DNA of 64,000 bases, from NCBI GenBank assembly GCA_024641005.1, contig JAHEDX010000005.1, positions 28,532-92,531 of the forward strand. The letters are read 5' to 3'. Position numbers and translations under genes: made by a program. The notes under the pieces were generated by a model that saw nothing but the letters and a program-made list of their open reading frames with translations, did no database searches and was not told the origin of the DNA. Shown piece by piece: positions 25,328 through 32,953 of this stretch. Numbering within the stretch: the stretch's first letter is position 1; every line of letters begins with the position of its first letter. This DNA is from Acidimicrobiaceae bacterium (lineage in GTDB: Bacteria > Actinomycetota > Acidimicrobiia > Acidimicrobiales > Ilumatobacteraceae).

Positions 25328-25927
25328 GTGGAGACGGCGGTGCTCATCCCGATCAAAGCGCTCCGTGCTGCGAAGGGCCGACTGACCGGATGGCTTCCCG
25401 ACACCGACCGGGAACGCCTCGCGCGTTGGATGGCCGAGCGGGTCGTCGCCGCAGCTCAGCCGTTGCCGATCTTTGTCGCCTGCGACGACGACGAGATCGC
25501 GGTGTGGGCCGAACGACTCGGTGCCCACGTCTTGTGGAGCCCTGGGCTCGGGTTGAACGGCGCGATCGACCAAGGGGTCGACCTGATCGCCGGCAAGGGC
25601 GCCGAACACGTGATCATCTCGCACGGCGACCTGCCGCTCGCACACGATCTCGCCGCCGTAGCACGAGCAGGCCACGTCGTGTTGGTGCCCGATCGTCGCC
25701 GCGACGGTACGAACGTGCTGAGCCGCCCGTGCGATGTGAGTTTGCCGGCGTCCTACGGCGCGGGCAGTTTCCTCGCCCATCTCGGTGCTGCGCTCGCCAC
25801 CGGCGCTCCGGTCACGGTTGTCATCGACTCCCGTCTCTCGATCGACATCGACACCATCGACGACTGCCGGCATCCACTCGTCGCGCCGGTGCTGCGACCG
25901 ATCCTCGGTGAGGCAATGCCGAGATGA
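25328..25927 (+). CDS. cofC: 2-phospho-L-lactate / phosphoenolpyruvate guanylyltransferase
   Basis: A 199-aa nucleotidyltransferase in coenzyme F420 biosynthesis, activating 2-phospholactate or PEP with GTP for CofD/FbiA. The N-terminus AVLIPIKALRAAKGRL is the GT-A-like nucleotide-binding signature; ISHGDLPLAHDL has the metal-binding acidic residue. I prefer GTG 25328, preceded by TAGTGT and 7 nt (leaderless pattern), over GTG 25319 of the ORF track. The stop overlaps the PIG-L start (ATGA). In actinobacteria this enzyme is also called FbiD. Confidence 0.85.
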   Translation: METAVLIPIKALRAAKGRLTGWLPDTDRERLARWMAERVVAAAQPLPIFVACDDDEIAVWAERLGAHVLWSPGLGLNGAIDQGVDLIAGKGAEHVIISHGDLPLAHDLAAVARAGHVVLVPDRRRDGTNVLSRPCDVSLPASYGAGSFLAHLGAALATGAPVTVVIDSRLSIDIDTIDDCRHPLVAPVLRPILGEAMPR

Positions 25928-26697
25928 ACGCCAACGAACCGGGCCAGCCTGCCGAGTCGGCAACGACATCGATCACCAGCCGCGACCTGCCGGTGCCGAA
26001 CGTCGCACTGGCCATCGGGGCCCATCCCGATGATGTCGAGTTCGGGTGCGGAGCGACCCTTGCGAAATGGGCGGCCGCTGGGTGCACGGTGCACCACCTG
26101 GTCTGCACCGATGGGTCGAAGGGCACCTGGGACCCCTCCGCTGACGTCGATGCCCTCGTGGCTCGACGCCAGGCCGAGCAGCGCGAGGCGGCACGGCGTC
26201 TCGCAGGGGACCACGCCGGCGAGGTGGTGTTCCTCGGATATGTCGACGGCGAGCTCACCAGCGACCTCGAGGCTCGCGGTCGCGTGGCGCTGGCGATACG
26301 CCAACTTCGGCCCGACATCGTGCTGGGCCACGACCCCTGGAAGCGATACCGACTCCACCCTGATCACCGTCACGCGGGGCTCCTCGCCTGCGAAGGCATC
26401 GTCGCCGCCCGCGACCCCCACTTCTTCCCCGAGCACGACATCGCGCACCACCGACCACAACACCTGATGTTGTTCGAGGCCGACGAGGCCGACCATCTCG
26501 AAGACGTCGCCGACTGGATCGATGCGAAGCTCGCGGCGCTCGAAGCTCACGAGAGCCAGTTCGAGTCGACGATGAAGGCCATCGACAAGTCCCAGCTCGA
26601 CGCATTCCGCGATCGGATCAGTGCTCGACTGATCGGGCTCGGCGCAGCGCACGGAACCGGCGCAGCCGAGTTGTTCAAGCTGATCAGCGACCTGTAG
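25924..26697 (+). CDS. PIG-L family zinc deacetylase
   Basis: A 257-aa amidohydrolase with the PIG-L/LmbE signature GAHPDDVEFGCG (about 38-49; zinc ligands HPDD) and the third zinc ligand in HPDHRHAG. Relatives deacetylate GlcNAc-inositol (MshB) or cleave mycothiol conjugates (Mca). It overlaps the cofC stop by 4 nt, a coupling with no obvious biochemical reason. Which substrate is used cannot be told. A perfect hairpin follows 6 bp after the stop. Confidence 0.85.
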   Translation: MNANEPGQPAESATTSITSRDLPVPNVALAIGAHPDDVEFGCGATLAKWAAAGCTVHHLVCTDGSKGTWDPSADVDALVARRQAEQREAARRLAGDHAGEVVFLGYVDGELTSDLEARGRVALAIRQLRPDIVLGHDPWKRYRLHPDHRHAGLLACEGIVAARDPHFFPEHDIAHHRPQHLMLFEADEADHLEDVADWIDAKLAALEAHESQFESTMKAIDKSQLDAFRDRISARLIGLGAAHGTGAAELFKLISDL

Positions 26698-26703
26698 ACG
26701 CGA

Positions 26704-26736
26704 CGATGGGGCGAGGTCGCTGACCTCGCCCCATCG
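26704..26736. terminator. Perfect bidirectional hairpin
   Basis: CGATGGGGCGAGGTC-GCT-GACCTCGCCCCATCG, a 15-bp perfect stem with a 3-nt loop between the convergent PIG-L gene and the HU/tail operon. It lacks a U tract. Confidence 0.8.
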
Positions 26737-26760
26737 AACAGATCGTCCGATCCCGAGGGA

Positions 26761-26868
26761 TCAGCGCTTGGCCGGAGCCTTCTTGGCCGGAGCCTTCTTG
26801 GCCGGAGCCTTCTTGGCCGGAGCCTTCTTGGCCGGAGCCTTCTTGGCCGGAGCCTTCTTGACAGCCAT
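26761..26868 (-). CDS. 35-aa APAKK-repeat peptide, detached HU tail
   Basis: Small ORF too short for the ORF track: MAVKK followed by six 5-residue repeats (five APAKK and a final APAKR). It is almost pure Lys/Ala/Pro, like the C-terminal DNA-binding tails of actinobacterial HU (HupB) and histone-H1-like proteins. It begins 7 nt after the HU stop, with GGAAG (the last HU codons) 10 nt upstream as possible ribosome site. The frame stays open back across the HU stop in +1: AAG-UGA-C could be slipped as in prfB to give an HU-tail fusion. A one-base sequencing error is the dull alternative. Confidence 0.7.
   Translation of the reverse strand: MAVKKAPAKKAPAKKAPAKKAPAKKAPAKKAPAKR
26764..26859. repeat. 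15-bp tandem repeat encoding APAKK
   Basis: About six near-identical 15-bp units (GGCCGGAGCCTTCTT on the plus strand) lie head to tail. Codons are identical in every unit, so the array is recent or homogenised and could change length by slippage. The antisense frame gives the spurious AGAFL-repeat ORF. Confidence 0.85.
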
Positions 26869-26875
26869 CAGTCGG

Positions 26876-27160
26876 TCACTTCCGGTTCGGGTTGAGCGCG
26901 GACTTGAGGGTCGAGCTCGCCGAGAACTTCATCGCGGTCGATGCCGAGATCTTGACGGGAGCGCCGGTCTGCGGGTTGCGACCGGTACGAGCGGGACGCT
27001 TCGTGGTGCTGAACGAGCCGAAGCCCGGCCATGCGACCTTCTCGCCCTTCGACGTCTTGGCGACGACGGTGTCGAAGAAGGCACCGACGGTGCGCTCGGC
27101 ATCGGCCTTGGACACGCCGGCGGCTTCAGCAACAGCGTCGATCAGTTCTGCCTTGGTCAT
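26876..27160 (-). CDS. hup: HU-family DNA-binding protein
   Basis: A 94-aa nucleoid protein, complete for bacterial [34 protein letters not shown], then [29 protein letters not shown] with the proline-bearing DNA-clasping arm (RNPQTG). It ends NPNRK without the lysine-rich tail normally fused in actinobacteria; that tail is encoded just downstream. The ribosome site AGGAAA lies close to the ATG. The upstream 166 bp (27161-27326) is relatively AT-rich, consistent with a strong promoter, though I could not fix the hexamers. Confidence 0.93.
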   Translation of the reverse strand: MTKAELIDAVAEAAGVSKADAERTVGAFFDTVVAKTSKGEKVAWPGFGSFSTTKRPARTGRNPQTGAPVKISASTAMKFSASSTLKSALNPNRK

Positions 27161-27326
27161 AAAATTTCCTTTGCATCACGGTGTATGAGGCGGGTTGTCC
27201 ACGCCTCTTCGCCCCACGGGCTGATTGCCATCAAACGCAGCAAACTACAGCGATGCAACTATCAATCTATTTGCATTTGCAATCAAGGGCAGTCCGAAGC
27301 CTTGAAATACAACGGTCTGCGGTAGG

Positions 27327-27806
27327 TCAATCGATATGAATCGGGTCGAGAACGCGACGCAACCGGTCGGCGAAGACATCCTCGAGTCCGTCCGTGTACT
27401 TCTCGCGCGGCCAGAAGAACCCGCGCAGTCCGTCACCCTTGCGACGTGGAACGACGTGCACGTGGAGGTGGGCGACGCTCTGGCTGATCACGTTGTTGTT
27501 GGCGACGAACGTCCCTCCGGCGTCCAACGCCTCGGGCATCGCCCTGGCGATCAACTGCACCCGCGTGAAGAACGGGCCGATCTCGTCGGTTTCGAGATCG
27601 GCCAGGGTGACCACGTGCCGCCGCGGTATCACCAGCGTGTGCCCCAGAAACAACGGCGAACGGTCGAGGAAGGCGATCGCCGTGTCGTCCGACCACACCA
27701 CATGAGCCGACCTCGTGCCGGCGACGATGTCACAGAACACACACCCCGGAGCGGGCTGTAGCGGGTCCGTTCCCACCGAGCCGGCGTCGCTGCGTTCGGC
27801 GGTCAT
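27327..27806 (-). CDS. HIT-family nucleotide hydrolase/transferase
   Basis: A 159-aa histidine-triad protein. The catalytic motif is AHLHVHVVPR (about 112-121), and the N-terminus has CVFCDIVAG with a zinc-binding-type CxxC. Family members hydrolyse purine phosphoramidates or dinucleoside polyphosphates. The start follows TAGGGT by 6 nt (leaderless pattern). HU lies downstream in the same direction but has its own 166-bp upstream region. Confidence 0.87.
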   Translation of the reverse strand: MTAERSDAGSVGTDPLQPAPGCVFCDIVAGTRSAHVVWSDDTAIAFLDRSPLFLGHTLVIPRRHVVTLADLETDEIGPFFTRVQLIARAMPEALDAGGTFVANNNVISQSVAHLHVHVVPRRKGDGLRGFFWPREKYTDGLEDVFADRLRRVLDPIHID

Positions 27807-27957
27807 GCCACAACCCTACGGGTCGGCCGCCCGCACACCGGCGAACTCACCATCCACCACGGCAGCAGTGCGGTCGGATACAAATTGCATCGTTGTTGTC
27901 AGGCAGGCGAAACACCTTCCAGGAATCACTGGATCACACCATCGATCAGGGGTGAAC

Positions 27958-29352
27958 GTGACAGATCTCTCCACGTCAGACCGAGTGCGCTCTCTCGAGA
28001 GCGCCGATGTCCAACGAAGGGAGGGAGCTGCCGACACGCTGTCAGCCACGAGAATTGTGGTCGACACCTCGGTGTTGATCGCCGACCCGCACTGCGTGAA
28101 GACATTCGGTCGCGCGGCATTGATCATTCCGCTCACCGTGGTCGAAGAGCTCGACAGCCTCAAGACCCGGCCCGACGATGTCGGCCGAGCCGCCCGCACG
28201 GCGCTCCGGGCAATCGAAGAACTCCGCGTGCAACACGGCGGGTCGCTCGCCGATCCCGTTCCGGTCGGGGACGGCACCGTGCAGATCGAGATCAACGGTA
28301 TCCAGAAGCACCTCTTGCTCGAACACGGACTCGATGTGGCGGTGCCCGACAACCGCATCATCGGAGCGGCGCTCGGCCAGGCCGGCAAGGGCCGCACGGT
28401 GATGCTGTCCAACGATGCCGCTCTTCGCATCAAGGCCGCCCATCTCGGCCTCGATGCCTCCGAGCACCAGCCCACCAAAGCAGCCCGTTCCGACCACGCC
28501 GTCGGTTGGTCGGTCATCGACACCAGCCACGAGGTCATCGACTGCCTGTACGCGGCCGGAGCGGTGGATGCCGGCGCAGTGGCAGACGCAAACGACCTCA
28601 ACGAGAACGAGTTCGCCGTGCTCCGTTCTGGCTCACAGTCAGCGCTCACCCGTCTGGTCGCTGACGATCTGGTCCTGCTCTCGCAGGCGCTCCCCGAGCC
28701 ATGGGGCCTGCGACCCCGCAACAAAGAACAACGGTTCGCACTCGAGCTGCTCCTCGATCCGGACATCGCGGTGGTCGCGCTCGACGGTCGGGCGGGTACC
28801 GGCAAGACGATCCTGGCGATCGCTGCCGCGCTCGAACAGGTCGTCGAGCAGCCGCTGTACGAACGGGTCGCCGTGTACCGGCCGCTCGTGCCGGTCGGAC
28901 GGGCCGACGTCGGCTTCCTGCCCGGCGGGCTCGAGGAGAAGCTCGACCCATGGATGTCCGCGATCCATGACGCGATCGTGGCCCTCACCGACCGCAACAG
29001 CAGCCACGATGCCCGCCGCCTCATCGAAGAACTCACCGCAAGGGGCCAGCTCTCGCTCGAGAGTGTCACGTTCTTGCGTGGGCGCTCACTTCATCGCCAG
29101 ATCGTGGTCATCGACGAAGCTCAGAATCTCGAGCCCACCACGCTGCGGACGATCCTCACCCGCATCGGCGACGGCACCAAGGTGATCTTCACCGGCGATA
29201 CCAGCCAAATCGATGCGCCGTACCTGGGCGAGTCCAACAATGCGCTCGCGGTGCTCACCAACGCATTCAGCGGCCAGCCGTGTTTCGGGCACATCACGCT
29301 CACGGCGTGCGAACGCAGTGACGTCGCCAGCCTCGCCGCCGAGCTGCTCTGA
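27958..29352 (+). CDS. PIN-PhoH ATPase (PhoH2-like)
   Basis: A 464-aa protein combining an N-terminal PIN ribonuclease domain (about 32-165; VVDTSVLIADP, VVEELDSLK, acidic residues intact) with a C-terminal PhoH ATPase domain (about 250-464; Walker A LDGRAGTGKT, Walker B IVVIDEAQN, then VIFTGDTSQIDAP). PhoH2 proteins act as RNA helicases/nucleases. I chose GTG 27958, with AGGGG 5 nt upstream; the longer N-terminus in the ORF track is non-coding. Divergent from the HIT gene. Confidence 0.88.
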   Translation: MTDLSTSDRVRSLESADVQRREGAADTLSATRIVVDTSVLIADPHCVKTFGRAALIIPLTVVEELDSLKTRPDDVGRAARTALRAIEELRVQHGGSLADPVPVGDGTVQIEINGIQKHLLLEHGLDVAVPDNRIIGAALGQAGKGRTVMLSNDAALRIKAAHLGLDASEHQPTKAARSDHAVGWSVIDTSHEVIDCLYAAGAVDAGAVADANDLNENEFAVLRSGSQSALTRLVADDLVLLSQALPEPWGLRPRNKEQRFALELLLDPDIAVVALDGRAGTGKTILAIAAALEQVVEQPLYERVAVYRPLVPVGRADVGFLPGGLEEKLDPWMSAIHDAIVALTDRNSSHDARRLIEELTARGQLSLESVTFLRGRSLHRQIVVIDEAQNLEPTTLRTILTRIGDGTKVIFTGDTSQIDAPYLGESNNALAVLTNAFSGQPCFGHITLTACERSDVASLAAELL

Positions 29353-29440
29353 ACCCCTGCCCGTGCCGGTGATCGAACCGTCGACCGGTGACCGGTGGCG
29401 CCCACGCCACCTGTGACACCGGCCGTCTAGGTTGATCAGC

Positions 29441-30049
29441 ATGGAGCACGACGCCGACGCAGCGAGCACGACGCCGCGCGACCAAACCGACCAGCTCCCA
29501 CGTTTCGCCGTCGTCGACATCGAGACATCGGGGCTGTCGACGAGGCGACATCGCATCCTCCAGGTCGCGGTCGTCACCGTCGAGCACGGAGAGGTGACCG
29601 ACGAATGGTCGTCGCTGCTCAAGCTCACCTGGCCGCTGCAACGGGTCGGCCCGAGGCGGGTGCACGGCCTCGACCGCAAGGTGTTGCGCAGCGCGCCGCC
29701 CCGCGGCCAGGTCATCAGCGAGCTGCTCGAGCGGATCGATGGTGCGGTGTTCACCGCGCACAACGTGAGGTTCGACTGGCCGTTCATCGAACGCGCCGCG
29801 GCCAAGGCCGGCATCGAAGCCGTGCCACCTCGCCGGCTCTGCACCCTGCAGCTCTCGCGTCAACTCGATCCGGATCGCCTGCTGTCACACCGGCTGGCCG
29901 ATGTGTGCACCCGATACGGCGTCACCAACGAACACCCGCACGACGCCATCTATGATGCGCGCGCGACCGCCGCGATCCTCCCCCATCTGCTTCAGGCCCA
30001 CGGCGTCACCTCGGCGGTCGATCTCGAGACGCTCTACGAGCGTCGATAG
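29441..30049 (+). CDS. DnaQ-like 3'-5' exonuclease
   Basis: A 202-aa DEDDh exonuclease similar to the epsilon subunit of DNA polymerase III. Motifs: ExoI VVDIETSGL, ExoII AHNVRFDWPFI, ExoIII HPHDAIYDARATA. The ATG is preceded by TAGGTT and 7 nt, a leaderless layout. Its 3' end overlaps the convergent pafC-like gene by 16 bp. It may act in repair rather than replication. Confidence 0.87.
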   Translation: MEHDADAASTTPRDQTDQLPRFAVVDIETSGLSTRRHRILQVAVVTVEHGEVTDEWSSLLKLTWPLQRVGPRRVHGLDRKVLRSAPPRGQVISELLERIDGAVFTAHNVRFDWPFIERAAAKAGIEAVPPRRLCTLQLSRQLDPDRLLSHRLADVCTRYGVTNEHPHDAIYDARATAAILPHLLQAHGVTSAVDLETLYERR

Positions 30050-30990
30050 CGATCGAGCAGCTTCGCCGCCGTCTCGACCCCGATCTCACGCCAGTGAGCC
30101 GGTTCGAGCAGCTCGACTCCAGCGCCGAGCCGCACCAGCGTGCACCGCAACCAGTGTTCGCTGGCGACCGGCAGTCGCACCGTCGCCCACCCCAGCGCGT
30201 CCGGTTCGGAGACCTCATCCACCGGGTACCGCTCGATGACCCAGCGCGCCGACGGGGCCAACCGCAGCGTGGCCCGAGGCACAGAGCCATCGGCGAACCA
30301 GGACCCCGGCGTCGGAAGCGGACCGTCGGCTGCCGGCACGGTCCGACCGGTGGGATCGACCGACTCGATCCGATCGATACGGAACGTCCGCACTTCGCCC
30401 GTGCGATCGTCGTCGGCGCTCACGTACCACTGGCCGCGATCGGTGAATACCTGGCGAGGAACGATCACACGGTCGGTGGCGTCGTCGCGAGCGGGGCTGC
30501 GATAACGAATCCGCATCTCGGAGCCTGACCGCACCGCATCGGCGAGGACATCGGTCAGTTCGGGTCGGTCGAGATCGATCCGTACGCCGGTCGTATCGTC
30601 CTCCCCGAGTGCCGAAGCGAGCTTGGCGAGCCCGCGCCCCAGCGGGCCATCGGGTTCGGCCCCGGGCAGTTCCATCGCGGCTCGGCCGGCGGCCAGCAGC
30701 TCCCATGCCTCGACCGAGTTGAGTCGCAGCGGTCGCGTGAACAATCGCGGCACCCCGACCGAGATCACGCCCTCGTCGATGAACACATCGATCAGCTCGT
30801 CGACGAACGGTGGCAGCCCACACATCGCCACCAGCTCGAGGTCTTTGACGACCTCGGGCTCGGTCAGATCGAATCGTGCGGCAGCCTCGGCGACCGGCAC
30901 CTCGCCACGCTCCATCAACCACGGCAGCATCACGAGCAGCCGCCGCAAACGTTCCTCGGCCGGGCGCGGCCCGCGACGGGTCGCGCTCAC
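30034..30990 (-). CDS. pafC: WYL-domain regulator PafC
   Basis: A 318-aa regulator with an N-terminal winged-helix region (RRLLVMLPWLMERGEVPVAEAAARFDLTEPEVVKDLEL) and a central WYL domain (VIVPRQVFTDRGQWYVSADDDRTGEVRTFRIDRIESV). With PafB it forms the heterodimer controlling the RecA-independent DNA-damage response in mycobacteria. GTG overlaps the pafB stop (GTGA). The long upstream ORF is a pafB shadow. No Dop/PafA genes lie in the window. Confidence 0.87.
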   Translation of the reverse strand: MSATRRGPRPAEERLRRLLVMLPWLMERGEVPVAEAAARFDLTEPEVVKDLELVAMCGLPPFVDELIDVFIDEGVISVGVPRLFTRPLRLNSVEAWELLAAGRAAMELPGAEPDGPLGRGLAKLASALGEDDTTGVRIDLDRPELTDVLADAVRSGSEMRIRYRSPARDDATDRVIVPRQVFTDRGQWYVSADDDRTGEVRTFRIDRIESVDPTGRTVPAADGPLPTPGSWFADGSVPRATLRLAPSARWVIERYPVDEVSEPDALGWATVRLPVASEHWLRCTLVRLGAGVELLEPAHWREIGVETAAKLLDRYRRS

Positions 30991-31919
30991 GAGAGCATCC
31001 CTTCCAGCCAGCCGATCACGTCGGCCCGGACTTCGTCGGGTGCCAGTACCTCGGCGTGCTCGACATAGCCGAACAACCATGAACGGAACGCCGGCAGATT
31101 CGCACACGGCACGTCGATCTCGATCGAGCCATCGGTATGGCGGGCGCGAACGCGATCCTCCCCGACCTCGGCCGATGCCGAGGCAGCTCGTGGGGCATCG
31201 ACCAGCACCCGTGCATCCGGGACGGCCTCGTCGGCCCCGATCAGCTTCGGGTCGTCGGGGAATGCATCCCTCGGATCGAATCCGACCGGACGCTCGAACG
31301 AGCCGCCGGCGACCAGTTCGACCGAGCCCTCGATGCGGTCGATGCGGTAGGTACGGCGTGCCGCGCGGCCGTGATCGAACCCGATCAGGTACCAGAAGCC
31401 GTCGCGCAGCAGCAGACCCCAGGGATCGACGGTTCGCTCGACACCCCGATACTCGAACGCGACAGATCTCCGCGTCGACACCGCCTCGCGCAGGGTCGGC
31501 AACGACACCATGTCGGGCATGATCGCGGCGATCGGAGCCGCACCGTCGAGCATGCCGGCCCCCAGCTTCCACATCGCCTCCTGACCGGACGCCGAACCCG
31601 GGCGCGTGGCAGCCATCGCCACCTGCAGAGCGCGCATCTCGTCGTCGTCGAGCCGGAGGTCGTCGAGTTCGTATCGAGCCCGGTCGATCCAGTACCGGGT
31701 CTGGCCCGCGTACTCGCCTCCCGGCACGATCTCCTGATCGATCGGTACACCGATCTCGCGCAGCGCCGCCTTGTCCCGCTCGAATGCTGCCCGCCGCGCC
31801 GTCTGCGAGTCGGGGTACTGGTCCCGCAGTTCGCCGGCGATCTCGACGAGGCTCAGCGGCTCGCTGGTCTCGAGCAACAGCGCCAGCAGGTTGGTGAGAC
31901 GTTCGACGCGGTCGGCCAT
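30987..31919 (-). CDS. pafB: WYL-domain regulator PafB
   Basis: A 310-aa transcription regulator: N-terminal helix-turn-helix (MADRVERLTNLLALLLETSEPLSLVEIAGEL), then a WYL domain around DPWGLLLRDGFWYLIGFDHGRAARRTYRIDRIEG, which senses single-stranded DNA in the PafBC complex. Upstream partner of pafC with a 4-nt overlap. Part of the actinobacterial DNA-damage response according to work in mycobacteria; local control is not visible. Confidence 0.87.
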   Translation of the reverse strand: MADRVERLTNLLALLLETSEPLSLVEIAGELRDQYPDSQTARRAAFERDKAALREIGVPIDQEIVPGGEYAGQTRYWIDRARYELDDLRLDDDEMRALQVAMAATRPGSASGQEAMWKLGAGMLDGAAPIAAIMPDMVSLPTLREAVSTRRSVAFEYRGVERTVDPWGLLLRDGFWYLIGFDHGRAARRTYRIDRIEGSVELVAGGSFERPVGFDPRDAFPDDPKLIGADEAVPDARVLVDAPRAASASAEVGEDRVRARHTDGSIEIDVPCANLPAFRSWLFGYVEHAEVLAPDEVRADVIGWLEGMLS

Positions 31920-31941
31920 TCAGGATGCTCCGTCGCTCGGA

Positions 31942-32817
31942 TCAGCGTTGGTAGTCGTAGAAGCCACGCCCGGTCTTGCGACCGAGCAGACCTGCATCGA
32001 CCATGCGCGACAACAACGGCGGCGGAGCGTAGAGCGGCTCCTTGAACTCCTCGTACAAGCTCTCGGCCACCGCCAAGGTGGTATCGAGACCGATCAGGTC
32101 GGTCAATCGCAGCGGCCCCATCGGGTGGCTGCAACCCTCGACCATGCCGGTGTCGATGTCGTCGGCCGACGCGAACCCTGACTCCATCATGCGGATCGCG
32201 GACAGCAGGTACGGGATCAGCAGTGCGTTCACGACGAAACCAGCCCGGTCCTGGCTGCGGATCACCCGCTTGTGCAGGACGTTCGCCGCGAATGCATCGG
32301 AACGAGCGGTGGTGTCGTCGCTCGTCATCAGGCTGGTCACCAACTCGACCAACTTGAGGACCGGCACCGGGTTGAAGAAGTGGATGCCGATCACCTGCTC
32401 GGGCCGCCGGGTGGCGGTGCCGAGCTTCATGATCGGGATCGAGCTGGTGTTGCTGGCCAGGATCGCCCCGTCGGCGGTCACCACCTGATCGAGCTGCTTG
32501 AAGATGTCGACTTTCATCGCCGCATCCTCGACCACGGCCTCGACGACCAGCTGGCGGTCTGCCAGATCCGCGATGTCGGTGGTGAAGTTCAGACGAGCCA
32601 CTGCGGCGTCGCGCTCGTCCTCGTTCATCTTGCCGGCGGTGAATCCGCGGTCGAGCGACTTCACGAGACGGGCACGGCCCGATTCGGCGGCCGCTTCGTT
32701 GACCTCGCGGATCATCACGTCGAGGCCGGCGCGGGCGCAGACCTCGGCGATGCCCGAGCCCATCAGGCCACAGCCCACGACGCCGACTCGTTGGATGGTC
32801 AATGCGTTGTCACTCAT
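31942..32817 (-). CDS. 3-hydroxyacyl-CoA (3-hydroxybutyryl-CoA) dehydrogenase
   Basis: A 291-aa NAD-dependent dehydrogenase. Rossmann motif VGVVGCGLMGSGIAEVCARAG near residue 11; catalytic His in IGIHFFNPVPVLKLVELV; C-terminal helical domain with DRAGFVVNALLIPYLLSAIRMMESG and the terminal GRGFYDY. Length and architecture fit the stand-alone FadB2/Hbd enzymes of fatty-acid or PHB metabolism. It lies 22 bp upstream of pafB, perhaps co-transcribed. Confidence 0.9.
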   Translation of the reverse strand: MSDNALTIQRVGVVGCGLMGSGIAEVCARAGLDVMIREVNEAAAESGRARLVKSLDRGFTAGKMNEDERDAAVARLNFTTDIADLADRQLVVEAVVEDAAMKVDIFKQLDQVVTADGAILASNTSSIPIMKLGTATRRPEQVIGIHFFNPVPVLKLVELVTSLMTSDDTTARSDAFAANVLHKRVIRSQDRAGFVVNALLIPYLLSAIRMMESGFASADDIDTGMVEGCSHPMGPLRLTDLIGLDTTLAVAESLYEEFKEPLYAPPPLLSRMVDAGLLGRKTGRGFYDYQR

Positions 32818-32862
32818 AGATCAGTGATTCTGCCCCATATCGAGCCGCCGACCCACGATCAC

Positions 32863-32914
32863 CCCGTTCTGTGCAGCGAATGGCAGGCCCGGGCCTGCCA
32901 TTCGCCGCACAGAA
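32863..32914. repeat. 48-bp near-perfect palindrome
   Basis: TTCTGTGCAGCGAATGGCAGGCCC (32867-32890) is followed directly by its reverse complement (32891-32914) with one mismatch in 24. It begins with the 15-mer CCCGTTCTGTGCAGC (32863-32877), which recurs inverted at 7144-7158. It sits between divergent fadB2-like and glgX genes, about 40 bp before the glgX start. Confidence 0.8.
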
Positions 32915-32953
32915 GGAAGTTGGGGCCGGGCCCTTGCCCGGCAGACTGTGCGG

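Noticed and set aside
26768-27325. Plus-strand ORF starting with [15 protein letters not shown] repeats
   Set aside because: Antisense of the APAKK tandem repeat and the HU gene; no ribosome site and no coding logic.
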